Assembly (NCBI GenBank): GCA_021828635.1
Contig: JAJZEJ010000499.1
Location: forward strand, 1 to 10,588
From: Chloroflexota bacterium
GTDB taxonomy: Bacteria; Chloroflexota; Ktedonobacteria; Ktedonobacterales; Ktedonobacteraceae
Reading direction: 5' to 3'
DNA length: 10,588 bases
Position 1 is the stretch's first letter; the number at the start of each line of letters is the position of its first letter. The position numbers and the translations under genes were made by a program. Positions 1 to 6,343 of this stretch are shown piece after piece. Under the pieces are notes generated by a model, which had not been told where the DNA came from, ran no database searches, and worked only from the letters and a program-made list of their open reading frames with translations.

Positions 1-300
1 CTCAGAACCGCGAGCGAGCAGGAGATTCGCCTGCTGTGTGCCGCCGAGTATGTGCTTGATCCCGCACATGAAGCGACTCACGCGCTGATCCGTGCGTTGA
101 GCGAGACATTGGCACAGCAGGCTCGCATCCGTAAGCAGCAGACTCACACAGAAGTCCAACGCACCCTTGCACGCCGCTTTCTCGCCGCGCATCAGCAACA
201 GACTCCGTGCCTGTGGACCGTTGATGCCCACAAAGCCGACCGATGGCTCAGGCTCTTTCGCCACGAAGCTGCCACCGGCGACTCCTGGCGAGACCGGTGA
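1..300 (+). CDS. C-terminal part of an unrecognised protein, cut by window edge
   Basis: The frame is open from the first base and ends at a TGA at 298-300, so about 99 codons are visible and the true start lies outside the window. A GTG at 52 could act as a start, but residues before it continue the same alanine-, glutamate- and arginine-rich helical character, so I treat the gene as 5'-truncated by the window. The visible part looks alpha-helical and basic, with alternating Q/R/H/E stretches such as LARRFLAAHQQQT and a Trp-rich end (CLWTVDAHKADRWLRLF). No signal peptide, membrane segment or catalytic motif is visible. I do not recognise the family. It is followed after 44 bases by the terminator-like hairpin in the leader of the next gene, which may also serve as its own 3' end. 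Confidence 0.55.
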   Translation, partial: LRTASEQEIRLLCAAEYVLDPAHEATHALIRALSETLAQQARIRKQQTHTEVQRTLARRFLAAHQQQTPCLWTVDAHKADRWLRLFRHEAATGDSWRDR

Positions 301-344
301 GATCGGCAAAAGCAACCCGCCATGTACACTCACGAACCAACCAC

Positions 345-384
345 GAGCCAAGCAGGCTATGAAACCCTGCCTGGCTCTTTTTTT
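345..384 (+). terminator. Terminator-like hairpin in the leader of the 407 gene
   Basis: GAGCCA-A-GCAGG (345-356) pairs with CCTGC-C-TGGCTC (366-377) with one internal mismatch, and seven Ts follow at 378-384. This is a textbook intrinsic terminator. The Shine-Dalgarno AAGGAG begins only ten bases after the T tract and the ATG is at 407, so a promoter for the next gene cannot fit downstream of it. GAGCCA occurs again at 396-401, overlapping the Shine-Dalgarno, and could compete for the same TGGCTC arm. Confidence 0.75.
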
Positions 385-406
385 GAAGAAACAAGGAGCC
401 AACCAC

Positions 407-1007
407 ATGGAATTCTCTCAGTCTGCCTACCAGAACCTCGTCCACTCAGGACGCCAGATCACCGCCAAAATCGGCGAATTTGTTCCCTCGCTGCACTCGG
501 AGTATGGTCTGCTCCCCACTCGCCGTTGCCCCTTGGACGATAGGACGATGTTCCTCGGCCTCAGTGATCGTATGTCTCAGGCTTACAGTAGCATGCAACC
601 ACTCTTTCACCAGTGTGTTCAGACGTTCCGAGGCAAAACACCGACGGATCTTCCCATCTCTGAGTGGATACGGCTGTATGTTGCTTCCTGTCCACCAGAA
701 AAAGTGCTGTTACATGCCTATGCAGCCGTGGTCTTATTCTCTGCAGCGCAGATGCAAGCACAGTCTGGTCAGAAACTACTGGCTCGATCAGGCTGCTGTG
801 CAGGAAAAGGTGAGCAATGCGGCTGTCTTAGAAGAAGTGACTGTGACGATGTATGCCTGGCTAGCACAACAGCCAGCCGAGCAGGTCGCGCACTGGTTTC
901 TGCACAACCAGGAGGCACAGGCGGCCCTTCCCAGCGTCAGGTCCGTGCTCACTCGCCACGGCTACCAGCTTGCACACACGGACTCCTCACCAGAAAGCTT
1001 CCGGTGA
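407..1007 (+). pseudogene. Unrecognised gene with an apparent one-base frameshift near 773
   Basis: ATG at 407 follows Shine-Dalgarno AAGGAG at 393-398. The first reading frame gives about 122 residues of ordinary protein (starting MEFSQSAYQNLVHSGRQ) up to about 772. After that this frame turns into a Cys/Arg/Ser-rich sequence typical of an out-of-frame reading. The frame one base further on becomes protein-like at the same place (NYWLDQAAVQEKV, then a helical stretch with MYAWLAQQPAEQVAHWFL) and ends at TGA 1005-1007. The join lies in CAGAAACTAC, around 770-776. Reading through it would give one protein of about 200 residues. The shift could be a real inactivating mutation, a sequencing error, or much less likely programmed +1 frameshifting; only an AAA run is present there. 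The family is unknown. Confidence 0.55.
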
Positions 1008-1047
1008 GACCGATGCCCGTCAAGCACACGCACTACAGCGATCTCTT

Positions 1048-1086
1048 GCCCTTCTTGCTCTTCACACCAGCAAGGAGGGCTTTCTC
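1048..1086 (+). terminator. Leader hairpin upstream of the 1108 gene
   Basis: A twelve-pair stem joins GCCCTTCTTGCT (1048-1059) and AGCAAGGAGGGC (1069-1080) with one G-U pair and a nine-base loop, followed by TTTCTC. The T tail is weaker than at the other leaders. The 3' arm contains a near-perfect Shine-Dalgarno (AAGGAGG) buried in the stem with no start codon at a useful distance. The real Shine-Dalgarno (AGGAAAGG) follows at 1091-1098. Confidence 0.5.
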
Positions 1087-1107
1087 ATAGAGGAAAGGAA
1101 AACACAA

Positions 1108-1368
1108 ATGATGGTAGAAGAGTACGCGACGATCCGTTACCGTATAACGCCGTCGCAAGAACCCGTCCCCAACGAAGGGGATATACTGCATGCCCGTGGT
1201 TTCACGAATTGGCATGTGGTGGTGCTTAAAAGGGTAGAAACTTTTCCACCGAATGAGGATGGCACGCAGGATGTGAAGATGCGTGTACGGCGCACGGCGA
1301 TTGGAAAGCAAGATCGGTCGTGTCCAGCCTGTGGCGCGACCTGGATGGCCAATGGAGCAAAAGGATGA
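1108..1368 (+). CDS. Unrecognised 86-residue protein with a CPAC motif
   Basis: The ATG at 1108 is chosen because AGGAAAGG lies at 1091-1098 with a nine-base spacer; a second ATG at 1111 is an alternative. The frame is also open upstream to about 970, but that part crosses the leader hairpin. The product has 86 residues. It begins with short beta-type stretches (EYATIRYRITPS, WHVVVLKRVETF), followed by a basic region (KMRVRRTAIGKQDRSC), and ends with CPACGATW, one half of a zinc-ribbon knuckle. Only one CxxC pair is present, so metal binding would need a partner or dimer. The downstream gene begins inside the stop codon and also has paired cysteines, so the two products are likely translated together. 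I do not recognise the family. Confidence 0.6.
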   Translation: MMVEEYATIRYRITPSQEPVPNEGDILHARGFTNWHVVVLKRVETFPPNEDGTQDVKMRVRRTAIGKQDRSCPACGATWMANGAKG

Positions 1369-1694
1369 AAAAACGCACTGTTTTTGACGAAGCTGCGGAG
1401 CGAGAGACTCTACAGCTGAAGGCTCTCACTCTGATCAAGGCTCTTACTACTGCTGGACCAGGAACACGAGCAGAACAATCCGCTCTGAGGAAGATGCGAG
1501 CCTTAGCGAGGCGCGTGGTGAACCGAGAGCGCCAGGATCGATGCTATTACTGTGGCGCACGCAAGAAAGAACTTGCCCAGGAGGCGAATACAGGTGTTTG
1601 CCAATGTCTTAAATGTGCAGGTAATTCTTATGCTTTCTACCTGCAAGCGACGCAAAAATTGAAAGAGCGCCTAAACGAGGGCTACATGCTCTAA
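1365..1694 (+). CDS. Small zinc-finger-like protein, 109 residues
   Basis: The ATG at 1365 overlaps the TGA of the upstream gene (ATGA), a classic arrangement for translational coupling, and AAAAGG sits just upstream. The product has an N-terminal helical basic region (about residues 5-55, rich in Arg, Leu and Ala). It is followed by CYYC and, about 17 residues later, CQCLKC, which gives enough cysteines for one zinc site. The C terminus (LQATQKLKERLNEGYML) looks like another helix. A small DNA- or RNA-binding or adaptor protein is a reasonable guess from the basic helices and the Cys pairs, but there is no family match I can name. After its stop there are about 170 bases of AT-richer sequence before the next leader hairpin. 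Confidence 0.6.
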   Translation: MKKRTVFDEAAERETLQLKALTLIKALTTAGPGTRAEQSALRKMRALARRVVNRERQDRCYYCGARKKELAQEANTGVCQCLKCAGNSYAFYLQATQKLKERLNEGYML

Positions 1695-1867
1695 GAAGGC
1701 ATTGGAAGCGAGAAATTCGGCATAAGGACACCTCTCCACAGAGACAAGAAAAGCGAATGGGAAAGTGTCAACGCCGCTTTACTTCTTCATGAACAGAGAT
1801 TTTACAGGGTATACGGGCATTTTAGAAACCAACGAGCGCAAAGAACTTGAAAATACGAGAAATAAAG

Positions 1868-1918
1868 CAGCAAGGGGAGCGGCTCTCATAAGAGTCGCTC
1901 CCCTTGTTGGCTTTTTTT
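1868..1918 (+). terminator. Strong terminator-like hairpin in the leader of the 1936 gene
   Basis: CAAGGGGAGCGGCTCT (1871-1886) pairs with AGAGTCGCTCCCCTTG (1891-1906) around a CATA loop. This gives sixteen pairs including one G-U, extendable by three pairs outward, with a seven-T tract at 1912-1918. The Shine-Dalgarno AAGGAG starts two bases after the T tract and ATG is at 1936, so the hairpin must lie within the transcript that carries the gene, unless transcription starts inside it. CTTTTTTTGAAG (1911-1922) is identical to 377-388 in the leader of the 407 gene. Confidence 0.85.
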
Positions 1919-1935
1919 GAAGGAGCAATACGATT

Positions 1936-2913
1936 ATGGTCTACCAGTTTCCTCTTCCTACCGTGCATGGCCGATCTTTTCTCCCCATGCATTCCATGCC
2001 TACGCAGAGGCGTCACACGCTCTCTGACGCGGCTGATCTGTTGACAGCACCGGTCTCGAATCCAGCACACCCGTTCCAGCGTTCCCTTTCACCTCTTGTT
2101 TCGGCGCTCACCGTCCTTGACCCCTATCCCAAGCTGCGTGCAGTGCTAGCAGACTTGCCCCCACACCTGCACTACGCTTTCAAAGCGAGCCTGCTTGGTT
2201 TCGATGGTCAGGGTGATCCTACGCACTCGCGGCAGCTTTCCATTCTGGAAGGGCTTTTCGATGGAAGTCCTCTGGCCGCGCTGGCGAAGTCGGTAGACAC
2301 CCTCCCGCTGTCCTGCCCGCTCTCGCACGAGTGCGTCTTCTGGTTCATCGAAGGCATGCTCATGGATGCCTGGCGGTATCGGCGTGCGTTGGGGTTCCTG
2401 TTGACACAGCTTCCCTTGCATCATTTCCCCTCCCCGTTTCGGCGAACCCTGGCCTCCTACACCGTGCCTCTTGCGCTCACGGTACAACCTTCCTTTGCCT
2501 CTTGGTACCTGTGTTCCGATGCCGAACCACGCCTGTTGCAGGCTATCCACGATCAAGCCGTGTTGCTCGTCAATGGGACACTGCTGCTCAAATTTGACGG
2601 CAAATTCAGCGCAGTCGCGTTAGCGACCACGCCTCTGGTAGATGGCACGCATCTTGTTGCCGGTTGCTGGTATGCTCCGGTTGACCATCGAGAGGAGCTG
2701 CGTTCGGCCTTTGATCGAGGAGAGAGTCGCTGCTGTGTCGCAGGCCAATGGACCCTGCTCCGCGAACTCCGCGAATGTGACCAGCAGGCCGAGGTATGCT
2801 CTCTCTTCCAGCAAGCGCAACGCTGTGCTGCGACCTTGCCAGCACAGTTGCCGCCGCAGATAGGCCGCAGAACCCGTGAATCCTATCGATCCTCCCTGCA
2901 CGAGAATTTTTGA
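1936..2913 (+). CDS. Unrecognised 325-residue protein
   Basis: The ATG at 1936 has Shine-Dalgarno AAGGAG at 1920-1925. The product is Pro-, His- and Leu-rich. There is a probably disordered N terminus of about 50 residues, then helical segments (for example YAFKASLLGFDG and ALAKSVDTLPL), a Trp/Phe/Met-rich stretch (CVFWFIEGMLMDAWRYRRALGFLL), and a short beta-type region around residues 210-245 (AVLLVNGTLLLKFDGKF, THLVAGCWYAP). The end is Gln/Arg-rich. No signal peptide or clear membrane segment is visible. Codon use and GC are like the 407 gene, and it carries the same leader type, so I suspect both belong to the same accessory gene pool. I cannot name a family or function. Confidence 0.65.
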   Translation: MVYQFPLPTVHGRSFLPMHSMPTQRRHTLSDAADLLTAPVSNPAHPFQRSLSPLVSALTVLDPYPKLRAVLADLPPHLHYAFKASLLGFDGQGDPTHSRQLSILEGLFDGSPLAALAKSVDTLPLSCPLSHECVFWFIEGMLMDAWRYRRALGFLLTQLPLHHFPSPFRRTLASYTVPLALTVQPSFASWYLCSDAEPRLLQAIHDQAVLLVNGTLLLKFDGKFSAVALATTPLVDGTHLVAGCWYAPVDHREELRSAFDRGESRCCVAGQWTLLRELRECDQQAEVCSLFQQAQRCAATLPAQLPPQIGRRTRESYRSSLHENF

Positions 2914-2942
2914 CGAGCGGTTTCCACACACATGATGCGAAA

Positions 2943-2987
2943 CCACGTCGCTCACACGCTTGTTTCACCAGGCAGTGAGCGATGTGG
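2943..2987. repeat. Leader inverted repeat upstream of the 3032 gene
   Basis: CCACGTCGCTCAC (2943-2955) pairs with GTGAGCGATGTGG (2975-2987), thirteen pairs with one G-U, around a nineteen-base loop. It lacks an adjacent T run, so it is not a standard terminator. Its position between the previous stop (2913) and the Shine-Dalgarno at 3015-3021 matches the other leader hairpins in this window. A DNA-level operator is also possible. Confidence 0.55.
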
Positions 2988-3031
2988 CTAGAGATACTTT
3001 CTACAGGAAATAAAGAAAGGACAGAACAAAC

Positions 3032-3541
3032 ATGCAAAGAGAAAGAAACGGAATGACACGAACGACACTATGGAGTGCAGATACCAACAAAAGGGAACGG
3101 CCACAACGGGAGGTTTTTTGGGAGACACTGCTGCACAATAGGGATATTCAGGTTATCTATGAAGAAGAGCAATATTACTTGGGAATGTGGAATGAAGGAG
3201 CCTTTGAACCCATAACGCAAGTGTCTGCTGACTTTGATGTGCGCCGATTTCTTGTTGGTTTTACCCGTCTGGAAGAAGAGGTTGGCAATACGAATCCTCT
3301 ATGTGGCTTATTCCACAAAGAGGAGAGTGACCAAAGCCCGCTTTTTCAACGTGGCTACCGCGCTGCATTCTTGTCGTATGAACGCTTTATGCAGGAAAGA
3401 GATAGCTTCTTAACGCGGGAGTGGTCACGTGGCAACGGGGCTGGCTACGATGACCAGTGGTTGCGTAACGGGTATGTCAATACAGGACGAAAATATCCAT
3501 CCTGTATGGAACCATTGGACTGGGTGCAATGGCTCCTCTAA
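3032..3541 (+). CDS. Unrecognised 169-residue protein; end may derive from a methyltransferase
   Basis: The ATG at 3032 is preceded by GAAAGGA at 3015-3021; an in-frame ATG at 3053 is an alternative. The first 130 residues are acidic and aromatic (IQVIYEEEQYYLGMWNEGAF, RFLVGFTRLEEEV, FLSYERFMQERDSFL) and match nothing I know. The last part, GRKYPSCMEPLDWVQWLL, resembles in pattern the segment between the SAM-binding region and the PCQ motif of phage-type cytosine-5 methyltransferases (roughly PQPRYPF...DALEWL). The next frame, opening at 3529, continues into an unmistakable C-terminal half of such an enzyme. The gene may therefore be a chimera whose 3' end runs into a decayed methyltransferase; that link is inferred from pattern only. 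The stop overlaps the next frame by 13 bases. Confidence 0.5.
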   Translation: MQRERNGMTRTTLWSADTNKRERPQREVFWETLLHNRDIQVIYEEEQYYLGMWNEGAFEPITQVSADFDVRRFLVGFTRLEEEVGNTNPLCGLFHKEESDQSPLFQRGYRAAFLSYERFMQERDSFLTREWSRGNGAGYDDQWLRNGYVNTGRKYPSCMEPLDWVQWLL

Positions 3542-4242
3542 TGCAACGCACGCGCCAAAAACACTTCCTGCAATGTTCTCCATCAGCAGACACGCATACT
3601 TCACGCACACTCTTTGAAGAGAATCACAGCATTGCGCGTGCTTCTGGCTTACCCTATGTAGTAGAGAATGTCGAGGGCGCTCCGCTTGTGAACCCGATTA
3701 TGTTCTGTGGCGTGATGTTTGGCTTGTGCGTCTATCGGCATCGGCTTTTTGAGTCAAACATCTTGTTGTTTCGACCTGCGCATATGAGACATGCAGTGAA
3801 AGCGGCTGCGCCTGGGGCCATTGCGAAACCGGATGAATTCTGGTCGGTAGGTGGTCACCTCGGCCAGAAGAGAGAAGCTGCGACGGCGATGGGCATTGAT
3901 TGGATGCACCGCGTTGATGAGATTAGTCAAGCTATCCCCCCTGCTTATACTGAGTGGCTTGGCTGTCAGTTGAGAGGTGTGCTGATGGCAAGCTCTCATG
4001 TGGCGCTTTGGCGTTCCTGGTCGCATGACTCGTGGGCGGGCTATCCCTGGTTGCCTGCTGTGACCGACGACGTGGAAGCGGACTCGCCGCTCCTGGCGGT
4101 CCTGATGCTGATGGGTCGCGCTCATCTGCGCTTTGTCAACAAAGAGATGGTACGCCAACTCGGTCTCGCCGTCACGCCTGCCGTCTCACGCATGATTATC
4201 GAACCCTGTATTGCAACCCTCAACTGGGGTGTTGCTGCATAG
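3529..4242 (+). pseudogene. Truncated phage-type DNA cytosine-5 methyltransferase with a C-terminal extension
   Basis: The 237-residue frame contains, in order, PYVVENVEGAPLVNP (residues 42-56; ENV motif VI, contacting the target cytosine), VYRHRLFES (68-76; motif VIII-like), SVGGH (106-110), AMGIDWM (120-126) and SQAIPPAYTEWLG (133-145; motif X-like). This is the second half of the small cytosine-5 methyltransferases common in phages and prophages. Motif I (FxGxG, SAM binding) and the PCQ nucleophile motif are absent; CSPSADTHT at residues 16-24 may be the remnant of the PCQ segment. Without those motifs methylation is not expected. Residues 153-237 are an added tail that could start separately at ATG 3985 behind GAGAGG. 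The proposed start at 3529 has no good Shine-Dalgarno, which fits a remnant. The next gene follows after 15 bases. Confidence 0.7.
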
Positions 4243-4257
4243 TACAAGGAGAATCCT

Positions 4258-4725
4258 ATGACACAACCAGCAAATAACCAGCAAGGACCGCAAGGACCGC
4301 AAGGACAGGACGATCTCACCATTTCCGTGATCGTTACCATCAAGCGAGAAGACATCTTTAGCCTCCTTGTCTCAGCCCTGGAAGGGGGCTCCAATTATTG
4401 GGTCGATATCCCTCTTTTTGGGTATAAAGCAAACCAACCAACGGAATGGGTCTTTGTGTCTGATCCAGACTATGTGCAAAGAACCGGCAAGCATTTTCTG
4501 GCTGAAATTCCGCTCAACCCTGGTGGTGAAGTCTTCCTGGTTGACAAAGAACGTGATGATGATGGAGTCATGACACTCAATTGGGAAGCCATCAAAAAGG
4601 GCTTTGCCATCATGGCAGAAAAGTATCCCCAGCATATGGCAGACTTCTTGAATGGAAATGCTGATGCTATCACAGGGGATGTTTTCCTTCAGTGTTGCCT
4701 CCTCGGCGAAATCACCTATAGCTAA
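4258..4725 (+). CDS. Prophage-type hypothetical protein with N-terminal GPQ repeat
   Basis: ATG at 4258 with AAGGAG at 4246-4251. Residues 1-18 are a flexible Gln/Gly/Pro stretch encoded by a nine-base tandem repeat. The rest (ISVIVTIKREDIFSLLVSALEGGSNYW, then MAEKYPQHMADFLNGN, ending DAITGDVFLQCCLLGEITYS) matches my memory of a phage and plasmid protein family with a conserved EGGSNYW near the start, a MAxKYPxH segment and a DAxTGDVFxQ...GEIxY end. Proteins of that type occur in many prophages and mobile elements; I know of no established biochemical role. Length (155 residues) is in keeping with the family apart from the repeat. It is the first gene of a tight run with 4745 (19-base gap) and 5479. 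Confidence 0.65.
   Translation: MTQPANNQQGPQGPQGQDDLTISVIVTIKREDIFSLLVSALEGGSNYWVDIPLFGYKANQPTEWVFVSDPDYVQRTGKHFLAEIPLNPGGEVFLVDKERDDDGVMTLNWEAIKKGFAIMAEKYPQHMADFLNGNADAITGDVFLQCCLLGEITYS
4282..4308 (+). repeat. Nine-base tandem repeat, three copies
   Basis: CAAGGACCG occurs twice in tandem and a third copy follows with one change (CAAGGACAG). It encodes Q-G-P-Q-G-P-Q-G-Q in the N terminus of the 4258 protein, a collagen-like Gly-X-Y stretch too short to form a helix. In-frame units of this kind can expand or contract without breaking the gene. Confidence 0.8.
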
Positions 4726-4744
4726 GAGAACAAAGGAGACTCCT

Positions 4745-5482
4745 ATGACAAAAAAACCAACGTCCCCAACCCCACCGCTCTCCTTCAACTTCGCGCAGTG
4801 GATTGTTAATCGTCTCAAAGCAACTGATGATCGCAAGCATCCAGAGCTACAAGCGATTTTCACCTTCTTTGAGTGGTTTTTTGATGAGGGCAACCACTGT
4901 GTTGCATCCCTCTCTGGCCCTCTCATCTCCGACGAAATGGTTGATGCTGCTATCAAGGATCAGCAGTCTGAAGCATTTAGGCTAGAACGGGCCTGTGACG
5001 CAACCTACACTTTCCAGGAAACAGGGCCGCTGTCATCATCTGAGTCCAAGTGGTGGAACGATGAGGAGCATCAGATGTTGCTTGGAATCGAGCGTACCAC
5101 CGATCCCATCATGGGCCAGACCTTTCTGCGCTGGTATCGTATTCCTTTCAAGGATATTGCAGAACAGATCGCGCAGGCCAGTTTGCCACACTACGAAAGC
5201 AAGGTGTTGGTCACATCTTGGGAGCAGCTCCGCACTATTGCTGCCCTCAGTTCTCACACTCAAGATATCCTTCTTCTACTGAAAGGATGTACCAGACAAA
5301 AGTATATCTGGTATAGGAAAACGGGCAATCATCGTAACTGGTATCTCTGTGACAATGAGGGCGTGTGGAACTCTCTCACCGAGCGACAAATGCGCGAGAC
5401 CAATCTCGGTGAGGCCATTCAGAAGGCATGCCTCTTCTGGCTCCCCGATAGCGAGAAAGATATGCAAGCGGTGCTAGGATGA
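4745..5482 (+). CDS. Unrecognised 245-residue protein
   Basis: The start MTKKPTSPTPPLSFNF at 4745 is chosen because AAAGGAG lies at 4732-4738 with a six-base spacer. The frame is open further upstream, but only inside the preceding gene. The product is soluble-looking. It has a Pro-rich N terminus, helical segments with many aromatic residues (FAQWIVNRLKATDD, AIFTFFEWFFDEGN), a central acidic part (SSSESKWWNDEEHQM) and a C-terminal half with IPFKDIAEQIAQASLPHYESKVL and YIWYRKTGNHRNWYLCDNEG. No transmembrane or signal segment and no catalytic motif that I recognise. It is downstream of the prophage-type 4258 gene and its stop overlaps the start of the 41-residue ORF at 5479, so the three are probably one operon. 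Confidence 0.65.
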   Translation: MTKKPTSPTPPLSFNFAQWIVNRLKATDDRKHPELQAIFTFFEWFFDEGNHCVASLSGPLISDEMVDAAIKDQQSEAFRLERACDATYTFQETGPLSSSESKWWNDEEHQMLLGIERTTDPIMGQTFLRWYRIPFKDIAEQIAQASLPHYESKVLVTSWEQLRTIAALSSHTQDILLLLKGCTRQKYIWYRKTGNHRNWYLCDNEGVWNSLTERQMRETNLGEAIQKACLFWLPDSEKDMQAVLG

Positions 5483-5604
5483 GCAAAAGTATCATGGCAG
5501 AGACATATCTCTCTGCCATGAACAAGGCCATTCGTGCGCAGATGCCACAGGTCACGCGCTCAGCCCCGTTTCATCTGATAACGATTCGTCAATTGACCGA
5601 ATAG
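5479..5604 (+). CDS. Small 41-residue ORF, translationally coupled
   Basis: ATG at 5479 overlaps the TGA (5480-5482) of the preceding gene as ATGA. The product begins MSKSIMAETYLSAMNKAIRA and ends HLITIRQLTE before TAG at 5602-5604. The overlap is the main support; there is no separate strong Shine-Dalgarno, as usual for coupled genes. An eleven-base perfect inverted repeat (5493-5520) lies within the coding part, so the mRNA would fold just after the start. The sequence could be a genuine small protein or the N-terminal remnant of a larger one cut off at TAG. Function is unknown. Confidence 0.45.
   Translation: MSKSIMAETYLSAMNKAIRAQMPQVTRSAPFHLITIRQLTE
5493..5520. repeat. Perfect 11-base inverted repeat
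   Basis: CATGGCAGAGA (5493-5503) and TCTCTGCCATG (5510-5520) are exact reverse complements around a six-base spacer. No T run follows, so it is not a typical terminator. It sits inside the start region of the 41-residue ORF and could be an RNA hairpin limiting readthrough translation, or a protein-binding site. Confidence 0.6.
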
Positions 5605-5613
5605 GAACGGCGC

Positions 5614-5641
5614 TTGACATCTTTATATCGCTACGTATGAC
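5614..5641 (+). promoter_or_regulatory. Predicted sigma-70-type promoter for the 5823 gene
   Basis: TTGACA at 5614-5619 is a perfect -35 box. Sixteen bases later TATGAC (5636-5641) is a moderate -10 match. Transcription from here would give a leader of roughly 170 bases before the GTG at 5823. The assignment is from consensus only. Confidence 0.4.
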
Positions 5642-5657
5642 AATAGCTAAGATGTCA
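5615..5657. promoter_or_regulatory. Operator-like 9-base inverted repeat flanking the promoter spacer
   Basis: TGACATCTT (5615-5623) and AAGATGTCA (5649-5657) are exact reverse complements with a 25-base spacer. The left arm overlaps the -35 box and the right arm falls near the expected start of transcription. A dimeric repressor holding both arms would block the promoter. No obvious regulator gene is adjacent. Confidence 0.4.
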
Positions 5658-5659
5658 TG

Positions 5660-5822
5660 TCGTGTCGAGCATCCTGGCCTAAAGTTGAGAGACAGACATG
5701 AGGCGATTAGATTAGAGCGTGAAGCTCTTGCCTTATGCGTTAGGAGTTAACATGGAGATCTGTGTACGCGCCAACGGGCTACGGCTTTAAGAGCAAGGCA
5801 AAAGCTGAGAAAGGAATAGGTA
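5660..5822 (+). promoter_or_regulatory. Structured leader of the 5823 gene
   Basis: About 160 bases without an ORF. AGCTCTTGCCTT (5723-5734) pairs with AAGGCAAAAGCT (5795-5806), eleven of twelve positions, closing a 60-base loop. Just inside the 3' arm is TAAGAGCAAGG (5788-5798), identical to 10054-10064. The GCTCTT of the left arm can instead pair with AAGAGC (5789-5794), so two foldings compete. The Shine-Dalgarno (GAAAGGA) lies just outside the long stem. Function is inferred from structure only. Confidence 0.4.
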
Positions 5823-6341
5823 GTGGACAGCCCAATCCGTTCGATGAAGTTTTCGACACAAAATCTGGACTGTGAGATCTCGTCGGTTGATGTTACATTT
5901 GCAACGTTGGTAGATGGGGAAAGGGAACTGCCTCTGGTTCTCTCCTATCGAGAATTGCTCGCACTAGGTAACTATATACAAAAACATCGAGATCAAATAG
6001 AGCAACTGGCACAGCAGTTTGAGGTACGCTGTGAGGAAATGAGCAGAGGATGCATTGATCTGTTTGCTAAGAAGACGCAGGAACTTTTTGCTGAGTGGAA
6101 GCAGCAATGGGAAGGTATAGAATATTGCCCTCCTTTTCCTGATATGTTTGATGAAATAGTTCATAGTACATTGCAGCAGGTACAAAGAGAATGGATGAAT
6201 AAAATTCAACACTGGTATCACGAAGATGAGAAGAGTGTTTACCGATTTTGGTATAGTTTTGAGGCATTTGCTGCACAGTATAGGGAGATGCTTTATGAGC
6301 AATATGATTTGCTCACAGAGAGTGAACTACCGCTGAGCTAA
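5823..6341 (+). CDS. Unrecognised acidic 172-residue protein next to the IscB element
   Basis: The start is GTG at 5823, supported by GAAAGGA with about seven bases of spacing; an ATG a few codons inside is an alternative. The product starts with a beta-type part (STQNLDCEISSVDVTFATLV, ERELPLVLSYRELLAL). It continues as a largely helical, Glu/Gln/Trp-rich region (for example QIEQLAQQFEVRCEEMSRG, KTQELFAEWKQQWEG, WYHEDEKSVYRFWYSFEAFAAQY) that may be coiled-coil. There are no membrane segments. GC is lower than in the left half of the window. The gene ends exactly where the IscB element begins, so its 3' end supplies the flank that the element's RNA guide should match; the insertion either spared the gene or gave it a new stop. 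Function is unknown. Confidence 0.6.
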   Translation: MDSPIRSMKFSTQNLDCEISSVDVTFATLVDGERELPLVLSYRELLALGNYIQKHRDQIEQLAQQFEVRCEEMSRGCIDLFAKKTQELFAEWKQQWEGIEYCPPFPDMFDEIVHSTLQQVQREWMNKIQHWYHEDEKSVYRFWYSFEAFAAQYREMLYEQYDLLTESELPLS

Positions 6342-6343
6342 AG

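Noticed and set aside
345..384. T-box riboswitch
   Set aside because: The terminator is right for it, but there is no T-box core sequence or specifier stem, and the downstream gene is not an amino-acid gene.
970..1107. Upstream extension of the 1108 gene
   Set aside because: It translates the leader hairpin and overlaps the previous gene; ATG 1108 has a good Shine-Dalgarno.
1789..1920. 43-codon ORF (ATG 1789 to TGA 1918-1920) ending in the T tract of the leader hairpin
   Set aside because: No Shine-Dalgarno, and its second half simply translates the terminator arms. A regulatory leader peptide is possible but there is no positive support.
5723..5806. Group II intron or retron-like RNA
   Set aside because: The long-range stem is there, but I find no domain V-like hairpin, no GTGCG-type 5' end and no reverse transcriptase.
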